Origin: DASRAJ01 sp035638255
GTDB lineage: Bacteria > Bacteroidota > Bacteroidia > Chitinophagales > UBA10324
Direction: 5' to 3'
NCBI GenBank assembly: GCA_035638255.1
Contig: DASRAJ010000029.1
Location: forward strand, 1 to 64,000
Length of the DNA stretch: 64,000 bases
Positions 17,185 through 25,953 of this stretch are shown piece after piece. The notes beneath the pieces are model-generated. The model was not told the DNA's origin. It saw nothing but the letters and a program-made list of their open reading frames with translations, and searched no databases. Position 1 is the stretch's first letter. The number at the start of each line of letters is the position of its first letter. Position numbers and translations under genes: made by a program.

Positions 17185-17709
17185 TTACTTCCAGTAACAA
17201 CTAAATGTATCGCATTTCATTCTTACGGTATCATATGGTTCATCATCATTAACAAAGGTTGCGCTAAAACTTCCTGATAAATACTCAGCACTCGTGTCGA
17301 CATTTAAGTGTAGAATGTTTGTCAAAGAATCATCTTCCCAAATTGAACCCTGGAATGCGATATAATCAGGTTCCGGAATACAACAACTTGCGTAATAATC
17401 ACCATACCTTAATTGACCAGGCAGGCGTTTGTGTAAAACAAAGGCTTGGGTCTTTTTGGAAAATGGACTAAAAACAATTTGCCAGTAAAGTGTATTCGGT
17501 GTAGTTCTTTCCATTGCCATCGATAGCAATGAATCCTTATAACTTGAAATTAATATTCCCTGAGAAGTATTTTCACCGTTAACGACTACTGAACAATGAT
17601 ATTCAGCAGGGTCAACCCATTGGCCACTCTTATGTTGACAAGCACCAATAAAAAGACAAGCTAAGAGTATCAGGACTGATAAAAGCTGATTGATTGATTT
17701 GTATATCAT
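17185..17709 (-). CDS. Hypothetical lipoprotein
   Basis: A 174-residue protein with signal MIYKSINQLLSVLILLACLFIGAC (lipobox FIGAC, Cys 24). The mature domain is mainly beta, with SGQWVDPAEY, YYASCCIPEPDYIAF and NILHLNVDTSAEYLSGSFSATF. The last blocks resemble the end of a small jelly-roll or lipocalin-like envelope domain, but this is only a shape impression. The family is not recognised. Upstream of its start the 17710-18032 interval contains repeats only. Confidence 0.65.
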   Translation of the reverse strand: MIYKSINQLLSVLILLACLFIGACQHKSGQWVDPAEYHCSVVVNGENTSQGILISSYKDSLLSMAMERTTPNTLYWQIVFSPFSKKTQAFVLHKRLPGQLRYGDYYASCCIPEPDYIAFQGSIWEDDSLTNILHLNVDTSAEYLSGSFSATFVNDDEPYDTVRMKCDTFSCYWK

Positions 17710-17802
17710 GTATTATTATTACTAAGTATGAGCAACGCTTTAGTTTAATAGAAAGTATATATTGATGATCTTGCTGAAGGAATTTCTGCCGCTGTCGGTG
17801 TT

Positions 17803-17890
17803 CATTTGCGAGAGTCGTCGTCGGTGTTTGTTCACCGATGACTGAAGTCAAAACATCAATACGCAAATGCTGTTAGTTAACAAACACCGA
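17803..17890. repeat. Long nested inverted repeat
   Basis: TCGGTGTTTGTT (17821-17832) and AACAAACACCGA (17879-17890) are perfect 12-bp arms. A second pair, CATTTGCG (17803-17810) and CGCAAATG (17862-17869), interleaves with them. The central GACTGAAGT is shared with the hairpin at 22312-22388, suggesting a second dispersed family. Confidence 0.55.
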
Positions 17891-17891
17891 A

Positions 17892-18056
17892 TCTTTGAGA
17901 TAGGTTGTGCGAAGCCAGACCAGCAGCAATTGTGCACACGCGTCAATTTTGTGACTTCACAACTTTTCGCGCCGCTGTTGGTCTTTGCGATAGGTTGTGC
18001 GAAGCCAGACCAACAGCAATTGTGCACACGCGTCAATTTTGTGACTTCACAACTTT
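17892..18056 (+). repeat. Tandem 90-bp duplication carrying repeat A 5' halves
   Basis: Positions 17892-17966 and 17982-18056 match over 75 bp with two differences, at a 90-bp period. Each unit contains the 5' half of element A (TTGTGCGAAGCCAGACCA) followed by a stretch ending GTGACTTCACAACTTT. In the second unit this stretch encodes the last codons of the minus-strand gene that ends at 18033, so the first unit is a copy of that gene's 3' end. Confidence 0.65.
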
Positions 18057-18872
18057 CCCAAACTCCTCCCAGTCAAATCCTGTTTCAATCCGGTTATGAT
18101 TCAGCGCAGGCACCTGCGTTGTGATGAGTATAGTAGTTCCATCAATGTCAGTCCGGTGATGCTGCGGGATTTGTTGCTTGGTTCCTTTTATCATTTTGAA
18201 TTTGTCACCTTGAAAAAACTGTTGTACTGATTTTTTTAGTGTATTAATGTTATCCATGCCGTACATTAATACAACCTCAGGCCTGTATTCGCTGATGTTT
18301 GAAAGGATCGTGTGGATGCGGCGCTGAAAGACGTGCTCCTGGTATAATGCGCGGCTTTTGAGAAAAGGAAGTTGCGGCAGGTCAAGCCAGGTATAGTACC
18401 ATGCATGGCTGTGCGGACCAGGCAGAGGATATAAGCGGATTAATGCCTCATGGTTCCCTGATGGCGATGCAAAAATGTGTTTCTGGTATTCGAGCAAATC
18501 AGGAAGCTTCTCGTTTCTATAGCCATGCTCAAAGGCAATCAGATTTTTCCAAACCCCGTTCTGTACTGCATTTTCACCGAACCGGTATTCGCAACGGTTG
18601 TTGAACAAACCTGCTTTAGGGTCGTCGCGCCTCACTGCCACCTGCCGGTACAGTTCGCGAATATCGCAGAGCGTTGCATTGGCTGGAGCGTGTACCTTAT
18701 AAAAATAGTTGATCTTCTCAGCCACTTCTTCCGGTACATCACCGCCACTTTCTTCATGACCAATAAACCAGATCGGGGCATACCACGATCCATACCCGTA
18801 AAAATTATCAATCCAATGTTTGAGTTCTTTTTCTTCTATAAGCATACCGTGGTAAGGTAGCGAATTTATCAA
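18033..18872 (-). CDS. Hypothetical protein, possibly UDG-superfamily-like
   Basis: A 279-residue soluble protein; a shorter start at ATG 18845 (MLIEEKELKHW) is possible. PIWFIGHEESGGDVPEE (residues 33-49) resembles the glycine-rich active loop of uracil-DNA-glycosylase-like folds. It is followed by RLYPLPGP, by a segment YRPEVVLMYG (a strand that in UDGs precedes the pocket) and by TQVPALNHNRI at the place of the HPS loop. This assignment is a pattern impression, not an established match. The last codons (KVVKSQN) lie within a duplicated repeat unit, so the C-terminus may have been altered. Confidence 0.65.
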   Translation of the reverse strand: MINSLPYHGMLIEEKELKHWIDNFYGYGSWYAPIWFIGHEESGGDVPEEVAEKINYFYKVHAPANATLCDIRELYRQVAVRRDDPKAGLFNNRCEYRFGENAVQNGVWKNLIAFEHGYRNEKLPDLLEYQKHIFASPSGNHEALIRLYPLPGPHSHAWYYTWLDLPQLPFLKSRALYQEHVFQRRIHTILSNISEYRPEVVLMYGMDNINTLKKSVQQFFQGDKFKMIKGTKQQIPQHHRTDIDGTTILITTQVPALNHNRIETGFDWEEFGKVVKSQN

Positions 18873-18921
18873 TGCCTGATACCTTAGGTAATTTTGATAG
18901 CTTTACGAGCATCAACCTGCT

Positions 18922-19560
18922 ATGCAAACCTCTAGGTTCATCATAATAATTGAATTTGTGCTTCTCTGCTTAACAGCATTTTTCACCTACAACCTCCACC
19001 ACCAATTCGTAACCGGACTGAATCCCTATATACAGGCCGTTGCAATTAGTTTGTTCTTCATATTAATTGTTGTGAATGCATACTTCATTTTTACTGCTGC
19101 AGTAGATACTTTAACTCTGGAGGGAAAAAGAAAGTATCTCTTAAACCAAGTCTTGTATGACAATAGACCTAATGATATAGATTACGATACTCTAATTGAT
19201 TTGAACTACGATGGCAATGAAGATTACATGATTGGTTACCGGAATGAGTGGATCGAAGTTTTTCTTCTCAATCCCTCAACCAATTCCTATATCGAAGATG
19301 AGAGGTTGAGTAGTTTAAAACACGCTTCATTTTTTCTGGACAAGCGAAAAATTACAAGCTTTGTGAGTTTAAACAGTGGAGAATCAGGAAAACAACTGGA
19401 ATGGATTAATGATGATTGGAAGGTCACGAAAGAAATTTCCGGGATGGATAGCGGGCGATGGGAGATTTCGTTTCCATTGAAAGGAACTTCAAAAATTGTT
19501 TACTCTGATGGACCACTTTCATCTTCTCACCTACTTGAAATTGACGATAAGCGGAAATGA
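18922..19560 (+). CDS. Hypothetical membrane protein
   Basis: A 212-residue protein with two N-terminal transmembrane helices (about residues 7-25 and 36-60), then a soluble beta-rich domain containing DTLIDLNYDGNEDYMIG, an Asp/Asn-rich loop like a VCBS/FG-GAP calcium motif. The domain is probably exposed to the periplasm. No family is recognised. It diverges from the minus-strand gene ending at 18033 and is followed by a partial repeat A. Confidence 0.65.
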   Translation: MQTSRFIIIIEFVLLCLTAFFTYNLHHQFVTGLNPYIQAVAISLFFILIVVNAYFIFTAAVDTLTLEGKRKYLLNQVLYDNRPNDIDYDTLIDLNYDGNEDYMIGYRNEWIEVFLLNPSTNSYIEDERLSSLKHASFFLDKRKITSFVSLNSGESGKQLEWINDDWKVTKEISGMDSGRWEISFPLKGTSKIVYSDGPLSSSHLLEIDDKRK

Positions 19561-19599
19561 AGCTCGAAAAAAAAACCCCTGAACTTGTGCGCGTTTGTC

Positions 19600-19669
19600 G
19601 CGGCGCTGTTGGTCTTTGCGACAAGTTGTGCGAAGCCAGACCAACAGCAATTGTGCAGATGCCTCAATA
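19600..19669 (+). repeat. Repeat element A, 5' half
   Basis: Contains CGGCGCTGTTGGTCTTTGCG, then TTGTGCGAAGCCAGACCAAC and AGCAATTGTGCAGATGC. The 3' hairpin of the full element is missing. It lies between the membrane-protein gene and the GNAT gene. Confidence 0.6.
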
Positions 19670-19720
19670 ACAAGTAATCAATCATTGCTTACTTAAAATG
19701 CACAAAATGATATTGCCTTT

Positions 19721-20179
19721 ATGTCCATTACAATAAGACCAGCCACATTCGATGATCTTCCTGTCCTCCTCCGTTTTGAACAAGGGGTTATCAGCGCCGA
19801 ACGTCCTTTCGATCCCACGCTGAAAAAAGATACTCACTACTATGACTTAAAAGAAATGATCAATTCTCCGGATATACATTTGGTGGTAGCAGTATCGGGT
19901 GATGAGATCATTGGGTCAGGCTATGCCCGCATCGAAAAAGCAAAACATTATCTTCAGCATGAAAAGCATTCCTATCTTGGTTTCATGTACACCGACCCGG
20001 CTCACCGGGGTAAAGGTGTCAATAAGATGATCGTTGAGACATTGAAGCAATGGTCGCTTTCACGAAAAATAACTGAACTGCGACTGGAGGTTTATTACCT
20101 GAATGAAGCCGCTATCCGTGCTTATGAAAAAACAGGTTTTAAAAAGCATTTGATCGAGATGAGAATGGGGAGCGATTGA
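19721..20179 (+). CDS. GNAT-family N-acetyltransferase
   Basis: A 152-residue complete GNAT domain. Motif A, YLGFMYTDPAHRGKGVNKMI (about residues 86-105), contains the acetyl-CoA pyrophosphate loop R-GKG-N, and the C-terminal EVYYLNEAAIRAYEKTGFKK is the usual motif B. It transfers an acetyl group from acetyl-CoA to an unknown amine. The last 249 bp of the gene recur, frameshifted, at 22019-22265, beyond the secreted-protein gene that follows. Confidence 0.88.
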   Translation: MSITIRPATFDDLPVLLRFEQGVISAERPFDPTLKKDTHYYDLKEMINSPDIHLVVAVSGDEIIGSGYARIEKAKHYLQHEKHSYLGFMYTDPAHRGKGVNKMIVETLKQWSLSRKITELRLEVYYLNEAAIRAYEKTGFKKHLIEMRMGSD

Positions 20180-20293
20180 ACATCAAAAGAATATTTCCTG
20201 CCCTTGTTGGTGAATTCTTAACTCGTGCGCACTCAACCTATTCATCTCTATGACCCGGTTACTAATCCTAACAAATGTTCTTAATTTTCCACT

Positions 20294-21919
20294 GTGAAAA
20301 AGTTTCTCTTTTCGTTTCCTGCTCTCTGCATTTCTGTTCTCTCTTTCGCTCAATATCCGCTCGTGAAACAATGGGATTATCGTTTTGGAGGTAATGGACA
20401 AGATCAATTATATACGCTTATACAAACAAATGATGGCGGTTACTTACTCGGTGGCTCCTGTCGTTCGGATTCTACCTTTGATGTTTCACAACCCAACCGT
20501 GGCGGTAGCGATTTTTGGATCGTGAAAACGGACGGCGATGGTATGAAGCAATGGGACAGGCGTTACGGTGGCAGTGGCGATGAGGTGATTCTTGCAACGC
20601 TCAAAAATTCTGATGGCGGTTATCTCCTGGTCGGCAGTTCAACTTCCGGCATCGGAGGAGAGAAGACGGAACCAAACTGGGACCTCTCGAACTATACTTA
20701 TGATTACTGGGTAGTGAGAATTGATTCACTCAGTAACATCTTATGGGATCATCGTTATGGCGGCACTTCCAATGACTATGCATATACTGCCTATCAAGCA
20801 ACTAATGGCGCATACCTGATTGTCGGAACATCACAGTCCGATTCAAACGGTGATAAGACAGAACCATCATGGGGAGATTGGGATTGCTGGATTATTAAGA
20901 TTGATTCCGGCGGCAATAAACTCTGGGATAAGCGGTATGGAGGAACGCTATTCGATGCTGCTTATGATGTGGCTGCATGCAGCGACGGTGGATGCCTGAT
21001 TGGCGGCATGTCTGCATCCGGTGTTTCCGGTGACAAGACGGAACCCTCATGGGGAGGCACCGATTATTGGATCGTGAAGATTGACTCGCAGGGGAGTAAA
21101 CAATGGGATAAGCGATATGGAGGTACCGGCAACGAAAACCTGAGAGCGACCACACTCACATACGATAACGGCTTTATTCTTGGTGGATGGTCTGACTCTG
21201 ATTCGAGCGGCGATAAAACCAATTTCAATTGGGGCGGATTAGACTTTTGGATTGTAATGATTGATTCAGAAGGAAACAAAATCTGGGATCGTAACTATGG
21301 CGGCACCAATCACGAGGATGAATTGAAGAGCATTGTACGTACTTCCGGAAATCACTACATGATAGCAGGCACCTCCTATTCTGTGGCGAGCGGAGATAAA
21401 ACAGAAAACAATTTGGGTCAGGAACAGACCTGGGTGCTTAACATCGCTGCAAATGGCGATAAAGTTTGGGATGAAACGCTGCAGACTGATTGTAATCTCA
21501 CCGATGATGAAATCGGCGTTGCCATTCAATCGGGCGATGGATGCTATGTGATGGCAAACTATACTGTCGCCGGCGTGGGCGGTGATAAAACGCAACCCAA
21601 CTGGCCTTACGCCGATTACTGGATGATCAAATTCTGCGATACAACATTGGCTACAACGCAACAAAATCTTTCCAACTCTTCATACGCAATGATTTCGCCT
21701 AATCCATTCTCCGGAAGCGCGACGCTACTTCTCCATGACGCTCCCGGGAAGAATAGCTGCTTTTATCTCTATGATATTTACGGAAAGAAACGAATGCAAT
21801 TGGTGATTCAGAATCCTGAAACAAAAATTCAACAAGCGGGACTTACCTCAGGAATTTATTTTTATGAAATCCGGGAGATGAGATATATTACCGCTTCAGG
21901 AAAGATAATCATTGAATGA
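20294..21919 (+). CDS. Secreted repeat protein with T9SS sorting domain
   Basis: A 541-residue protein starting at GTG 20294 with signal MKKFLFSFPALCISVLSFAQ. It holds six or seven repeats of about 60 residues, each around W(D)-RYGG followed by DGGYLL-GSS and GDKTEP-W-DYWI-KID. This is a beta-propeller-like repeat common in Bacteroidota T9SS cargo. The C-terminal 80 residues (MISPNPFSGSATLLLHD to GKIIIE) are a type A sorting domain. Probably surface displayed; the ligand is unknown. The gene is bracketed by the 3' part of a GNAT gene and a degenerate copy of it, as if inserted there. Confidence 0.85.
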   Translation: MKKFLFSFPALCISVLSFAQYPLVKQWDYRFGGNGQDQLYTLIQTNDGGYLLGGSCRSDSTFDVSQPNRGGSDFWIVKTDGDGMKQWDRRYGGSGDEVILATLKNSDGGYLLVGSSTSGIGGEKTEPNWDLSNYTYDYWVVRIDSLSNILWDHRYGGTSNDYAYTAYQATNGAYLIVGTSQSDSNGDKTEPSWGDWDCWIIKIDSGGNKLWDKRYGGTLFDAAYDVAACSDGGCLIGGMSASGVSGDKTEPSWGGTDYWIVKIDSQGSKQWDKRYGGTGNENLRATTLTYDNGFILGGWSDSDSSGDKTNFNWGGLDFWIVMIDSEGNKIWDRNYGGTNHEDELKSIVRTSGNHYMIAGTSYSVASGDKTENNLGQEQTWVLNIAANGDKVWDETLQTDCNLTDDEIGVAIQSGDGCYVMANYTVAGVGGDKTQPNWPYADYWMIKFCDTTLATTQQNLSNSSYAMISPNPFSGSATLLLHDAPGKNSCFYLYDIYGKKRMQLVIQNPETKIQQAGLTSGIYFYEIREMRYITASGKIIIE

Positions 21920-22018
21920 TGTTGCTTAGCGATTGAAGAATTGCAGGAGCAAACAACATTTCTAATTTTATTCTCTTCAAATGAAACTTATACATTCACT
22001 TCTATCATTCTCATGAGT

Positions 22019-22300
22019 ATCGAAAGCAAAACATTATCTTCAGTATGAACAGCAATCCTATCCTGGTTTCATGTACACCGACCAGGCTCACCGGGGTAAA
22101 GGTGTCAATAAGATGATCAATGAGACATTGATACAATGGTCGCTTTCACGAAAAATAACTAAAATACGACAGGAGGTTTATTACCTGAATGAAGCCGCTA
22201 TCCGTGCTTATGAAATAACAGGTTTTAAAAAGCATCTGATCGACATGAGGATGGGGATCGATTGAACATTCAAAAGAATATTTGCTGCTCTTGTTGGTGA
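22019..22300 (+). pseudogene. Truncated, frameshifted duplicate of the GNAT gene 3' part
   Basis: The sequence follows 19931-20213 at high identity, including MYTD-AHRGKGVNKMI, the stop codon and about 35 bp beyond it. The first third of the gene is missing, and two bases are lost near 22025 relative to the intact copy. An open frame from 22071 encodes only 64 residues lacking the N-terminal strands, so it is not a working acetyltransferase. Confidence 0.8.
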
Positions 22301-22311
22301 ACCCGATTGCC

Positions 22312-22388
22312 GTCGTCGGTCCCCTGACAGACGACTGAAGTGAAAGCAATAATTTGCAGAGGTATTGTTGCTGGTCAGGAGAGCAGCG
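22312..22388. repeat. Palindromic repeat between pseudogene and lipoprotein gene
   Basis: GTCGGTCCCCTGAC and GCTGGTCAGGAGAGC pair imperfectly around a loop containing GACTGAAGTGAAA. It shares CCCCTGAC with the hairpin at 15031-15080 and GACTGAAGT with 17803-17890. Confidence 0.45.
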
Positions 22389-22422
22389 GCAACTCAAAAC
22401 TTTGTACCTTGAATGAACAGAC

Positions 22423-23151
22423 ATGATGACCTACATTAAAATAGCGACCGCAACTATTCTATTCCTGGTTTCTTGTCAGACGACACCAAAGCAAACTGAT
22501 GACGCCACTGATGTAAGTGACAGCGTTCACAAAAATTCGGACTCGACTGCTAATCCTGAACAGAAAATAGTTGCAGACACTTCTTCAAATGTATTCGTTG
22601 CGATGCTCAAGGACGGACTTGATAATGTGAATGCAATAATCAACGACAGTACAATGTTCGTTGCGACTAAAGGACAGCTTATTCTTTACTGGAATGATCC
22701 CCATACAGCGTTAATTGCAGACGGTCGGTTTGGATACATTCCGTCAGAGCAACTAAAGAGAGTTGACTCACCATACTTTAAATTCAATTTCTCTAAACGA
22801 CAATTTATTTACAACAAAGATTATGAGTTGTATCAAGCTGCAGAGAGAACGGGCGCTAACTTAAACTCTATAGTAAAACGAATTCAAAGCAAAGACAACA
22901 ATGCTTTACTTCAATTTTTCAAATTGCGGGATGTTGTTGACGGTGCATCTGCTGAAGAATTTCATGATGAATTTTGGGCATTGATAAACTGCTGGACTGA
23001 CAAAGAGCTTTCAACATTCATAACGACACTTGACGGAGCAGAGAAAAAAGATTTTTGCTCACTACTAATTGAATCTTCATATTGCGACCCGTATGCGTAT
23101 TACAAATTGTATTACCCCTTAACTCTGAAGCTAATTGAGTCAACAAAATAA
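22423..23151 (+). CDS. Hypothetical lipoprotein
   Basis: A 242-residue lipoprotein (signal MMTYIKIATATILFLVSC, Cys 18) with a Thr/Asp/Ser-rich linker to about residue 50, then a mixed domain. ALIADGRFGYIPSEQLKRV resembles the end of an SH3-like strand set. The C-terminal half is helical (FHDEFWALINCWTDKELSTFITTL). The family is not recognised. Probably envelope-anchored and facing the periplasm or surface. Confidence 0.65.
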   Translation: MMTYIKIATATILFLVSCQTTPKQTDDATDVSDSVHKNSDSTANPEQKIVADTSSNVFVAMLKDGLDNVNAIINDSTMFVATKGQLILYWNDPHTALIADGRFGYIPSEQLKRVDSPYFKFNFSKRQFIYNKDYELYQAAERTGANLNSIVKRIQSKDNNALLQFFKLRDVVDGASAEEFHDEFWALINCWTDKELSTFITTLDGAEKKDFCSLLIESSYCDPYAYYKLYYPLTLKLIESTK

Positions 23152-23203
23152 ATTGATGTCCTCGCGGAGTCTTCCGAATGACATCCCGCGCTAAACTAAG
23201 TCA

Positions 23204-23231
23204 GCGGGGTTCTCTTCGAGAAACCCTGCTG
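23204..23231. repeat. Hairpin with TTCG loop
   Basis: AGCGGGGTTCTC, a TTCG loop and GAGAAACCCTGCT form a 12-bp imperfect stem about 50 nt after the lipoprotein stop. It may act as a transcript end or stabiliser; the T-run is absent. Confidence 0.45.
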
Positions 23232-23348
23232 CGAACCAGAGCTATTACTCTCAATACTTTTCGCATTCAGCCACTATGATTGTCGCATTCACACTGCAAC
23301 TGGTATTATATTGTGCCCGACATTTGTATCGTAACAAAACCACACGAC

Positions 23349-23942
23349 ATGAGAAAAATAATCGTCTTATCAATGATCACATTAGATGGAGTAATGCAAG
23401 CACCCGGCGGATCAAAAGAAGATAGATCAGAAGGTTTCAAATATGGGGGTTGGACGGCGCCGTATGGTGACGAAGCTTATGGTAAGGCCGTGCAAAAAGA
23501 GCTGAAACCTGCAGATTATCTTTTGGGTAGAAAAACATTTGAGATTTGGGAGGGCTACTGGCCTGAACATGCAGACTTTTGGCCGGGTATCAATGATGGT
23601 ACAAAATACGTCTTGTCTAAGACCAGGAAAAAGTCAGATTGGAAAAACTCAGTATTCCTCAAAAGCCTCGCGGATATCAGGAAGCTTAAAACTTCAAAAG
23701 GTGGTGACATTCAGGTTTGGGGCAGCAGTAAGCTCATTCAACTGCTGCTTAAGAATGATTTAGTAGACGAACTCAGGCTCAAAATTCACCCGTTGACGCT
23801 TGGTACAGGAAAAAAGTTGTTTGACAATGGCGCGATCCCGGCAGCATTTACATTAACAGAGAGTACTGTTACCACAACCGGAGTGATTTTGGCCAATTAC
23901 AAGCGAGCCGGAAAAGTCAAGACAGGGAATGTTGGAGCTTAA
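23349..23942 (+). CDS. Dihydrofolate reductase family protein (RibD C-terminal domain-like)
   Basis: A 197-residue protein from ATG 23349 (MRKIIVLSMITLDGVMQAPG). The frame extends 23 codons upstream without a better start. The fold markers are the first strand ending in SMITLDGVM, YLLGRKTFEIWEGYW, and IQVWGSSKLIQLLLKNDLVDELRL with the NADPH-binding G(S)S; the last block PLTLGTGKKLF is diagnostic of the RibD C-terminal/YyaP-like group. These reduce unknown substrates with NADPH; riboflavin or folate synthesis should not be assumed because no pathway genes are nearby. Confidence 0.87.
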   Translation: MRKIIVLSMITLDGVMQAPGGSKEDRSEGFKYGGWTAPYGDEAYGKAVQKELKPADYLLGRKTFEIWEGYWPEHADFWPGINDGTKYVLSKTRKKSDWKNSVFLKSLADIRKLKTSKGGDIQVWGSSKLIQLLLKNDLVDELRLKIHPLTLGTGKKLFDNGAIPAAFTLTESTVTTTGVILANYKRAGKVKTGNVGA

Positions 23943-23991
23943 GGAGAAATAAAATGAGAAAAAATAATTCCTTTCTCATTAAGTTAGCGAG

Positions 23992-24486
23992 ATGAAAAAG
24001 ATACTGACCATCATTTTTTTATTCATCTATTCCCATTCCATATCACAATCAAATTTTGATTCGGCGTCAACCTATCAAGTGCTGAATCTTCATTTGAAAT
24101 ATGCTGACAAGCAAATGAAGGGAACCTACTTTCTGAGAGAGTGTTCGTTGAATGCAGATACTTTTTTTCAAAAAGAAATTGGTAGTGGTAACTATGCTTT
24201 TTGTTTTCCGGGCAAGAAAATAATCTGGGATAGTTCATTATTAAATTCAAAATATATGAAAGTTATCAGTGACTCAGAAAGGATAAATGAAAATTATTAT
24301 TCTGCTCGCATTACAATTCCATGGTTTGATGAACAAAAGACTACTTGTGTGTTCTTCATGAACTCAGGTTGTACATTAATGGGTTTATGGAAGACAAAAA
24401 AATTTACTTACAAATTCCGAAGAGGTGAATGGCATCTTAAAAAAAATGAATTGATTTCTTGGCTGCGTTTCGGGCCAAGCTTTTAA
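23992..24486 (+). CDS. Hypothetical secreted protein
   Basis: A 164-residue protein with a signal peptide (MKKILTIIFLFIYSHSISQ). The mature part has paired cysteines (RECSLNA, YAFCFPG, TTCVFFMNSGC) and a beta-rich end (TYKFRRGEWHLKK). It is probably periplasmic or surface exposed. I do not recognise it. It follows the reductase gene by 49 nt on the same strand. Confidence 0.62.
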   Translation: MKKILTIIFLFIYSHSISQSNFDSASTYQVLNLHLKYADKQMKGTYFLRECSLNADTFFQKEIGSGNYAFCFPGKKIIWDSSLLNSKYMKVISDSERINENYYSARITIPWFDEQKTTCVFFMNSGCTLMGLWKTKKFTYKFRRGEWHLKKNELISWLRFGPSF

Positions 24487-24563
24487 TGACAAGCTGCCAG
24501 ACAAAACCTATTTTCAAATTCTGCATACCGCAGGTACAATAACTTCACAACGAAAATCACTAA

Positions 24564-25046
24564 ATGATAAACGATAGTAAAATAATATTGCGAAAAACAG
24601 AAATTACTGATTTAGAGTTCTTCTTTATATTTCAGCTTGACAATGAAGCAAACTATTTAGCTGCTTTCACATCAAAAGACCCAACAGACAAAACCGCATA
24701 TCTTCAGAAATACTCAAAATTTTTGAATGACCCTACTATAAATAATCAGACAATAATCGTGGAAAATAGTATTGCAGGAAGCATCGCAAAGTTTGAAAGA
24801 GAAGGCGAAGCAGAAGTTACATATTGGATTGACAAAAAATTTTGGGGTAAAGGTGTTGCAACAAAAGCACTCACAGAGTTTCTAAAAACTGAAAATGCGA
24901 GACCTATTTTCGCACGAGTAGCATTTGACAATTTTGGTTCACAGAAAGTTTTAGAGAAGTGCAATTTTATAAAAATCGGTAGGGACAAAGGTTTTGCCAA
25001 TGCAAGACAAGCAGAAATAGAAGAATTTATTTACAAGCTGACTTAG
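24564..25046 (+). CDS. GNAT-family N-acetyltransferase (RimJ/RimL-like)
   Basis: A 160-residue protein opening with IILRKTEITDLEFFF, as in RimJ/RimL-type acetyltransferases. The acetyl-CoA loop is KKFWGKGVATKALTEFL (about residues 91-107), and FARVAFDNFGSQKVLEKCNFIKIGR is the usual C-terminal acceptor block. The acceptor could be an amine-containing small molecule or a protein N-terminus; sequence does not decide. It is not closely related to the GNAT protein at 19721. Confidence 0.86.
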   Translation: MINDSKIILRKTEITDLEFFFIFQLDNEANYLAAFTSKDPTDKTAYLQKYSKFLNDPTINNQTIIVENSIAGSIAKFEREGEAEVTYWIDKKFWGKGVATKALTEFLKTENARPIFARVAFDNFGSQKVLEKCNFIKIGRDKGFANARQAEIEEFIYKLT

Positions 25047-25173
25047 AAATTAATAGGACCGCCGTGTCCGCGAAAAGCGAGACGCGGCTTAGAGTAAACC
25101 GAAATCAGGTGGTCAAACCCACTGAAAATTCCATTCAAACGAGTGGGGAGAAGAAAAATAAAGAAGGTTAACA

Positions 25174-25656
25174 ATGAAAAAGATGTTCGTATTTGTTTCT
25201 TATGTTAGCTTGGCCGTTTTAATATTAAAAGCAGGGTACTCTAATGCCCAGACCATTGTTTTTAGCGATAGCACTTTCAAAAATGCTGAAATATCTTATA
25301 AAAAATCGAATGTCCCTAGCTTTGTCAAAAGAAGTATTGAATCTGCCTGTGAATGCAAAATAAAATTAGCCAATCCTAATAGAAAATTCAACTATTCAGA
25401 TACAAGGTGGAACCCGTTCTTACCTGAGAGACAATTAATCTTTATTGTCAAGCTTCATGATATGTATATTTTAAACTACATACATGGAGGTTTAGGTACG
25501 CACGTTCACTGCATAATTCTTTGGACGCGAGGGCGCAAAGTCGAAGTTGTTAAGAGTATTTGGATATCTCAGTCAATTGATACTTTCGAGGACTTAAAGG
25601 CAAGTTTGTTAAGAAATATTTATCGTGAAGTACCACCGAGCTATTGTGCATTTTAG
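25174..25656 (+). CDS. Hypothetical secreted protein
   Basis: A 160-residue protein with a signal peptide MKKMFVFVSYVSLAVLILKAGYSNAQ, cleaved after residue 25 or 26. The mature chain contains ACECKIKL, YSDTRWNPFLPERQLIFIV and GTHVHCIILWTRGRKVEVV and looks like a small alpha/beta periplasmic domain. The family is unrecognised. The gene's relation to the upstream GNAT gene is unclear. Confidence 0.62.
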   Translation: MKKMFVFVSYVSLAVLILKAGYSNAQTIVFSDSTFKNAEISYKKSNVPSFVKRSIESACECKIKLANPNRKFNYSDTRWNPFLPERQLIFIVKLHDMYILNYIHGGLGTHVHCIILWTRGRKVEVVKSIWISQSIDTFEDLKASLLRNIYREVPPSYCAF

Positions 25657-25666
25657 CTTTTGCAAT

Positions 25667-25891
25667 TTACCTAAAGCGTGGATTAAATACGCAGCAGCCG
25701 TGGTCTCGCGAATCCGGTGATTGTCGGAAGGACATCCACCCTATGGCATTTGTGTTTTGTCCGACCAACGTAGGGCACGATGAATAATCTTCAAAGCTTC
25801 CATTCCCAACCAAATTCTGCCCCACCATTCTTCCCACAATAAAAATCATCATCACAACCACCAACACCACAGTAATTATTTTCATAACCAA
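25667..25891 (-). pseudogene. N-terminal remnant of a Bacteroidota secreted/OmpA-type protein
   Basis: The 74 residues start with a signal sequence (MKIITVVLVVVMMIFIVGRMVGQ), then NLVGNGSFEDYSSCPT and NAIGWMSFRQSPD. In T9SS-secreted and OmpA-like proteins of this phylum the NLVxNGSFEExxxCP opening is followed by several hundred residues; here the frame ends after about 20 unrelated residues. I read it as a gene truncated by deletion. A short functional secreted peptide is possible but less likely. Confidence 0.6.
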
Positions 25892-25953
25892 ATTTTTTTC
25901 CCCAACTAAAGTAATGTAAAAATAAAAGTCACTGCTCTTAAAGCTTTACCCTA

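Noticed and set aside
17867..18124. Two overlapping plus-strand ORFs of 64-85 residues
   Set aside because: They are translations of tandem repeat A copies and of the antisense of the 18033 gene, with no independent coding signal.
22071..22265. Functional small acetyltransferase
   Set aside because: It is the 3' part of a duplicated GNAT gene without the first strands and with a deletion upstream; treated as a pseudogene.
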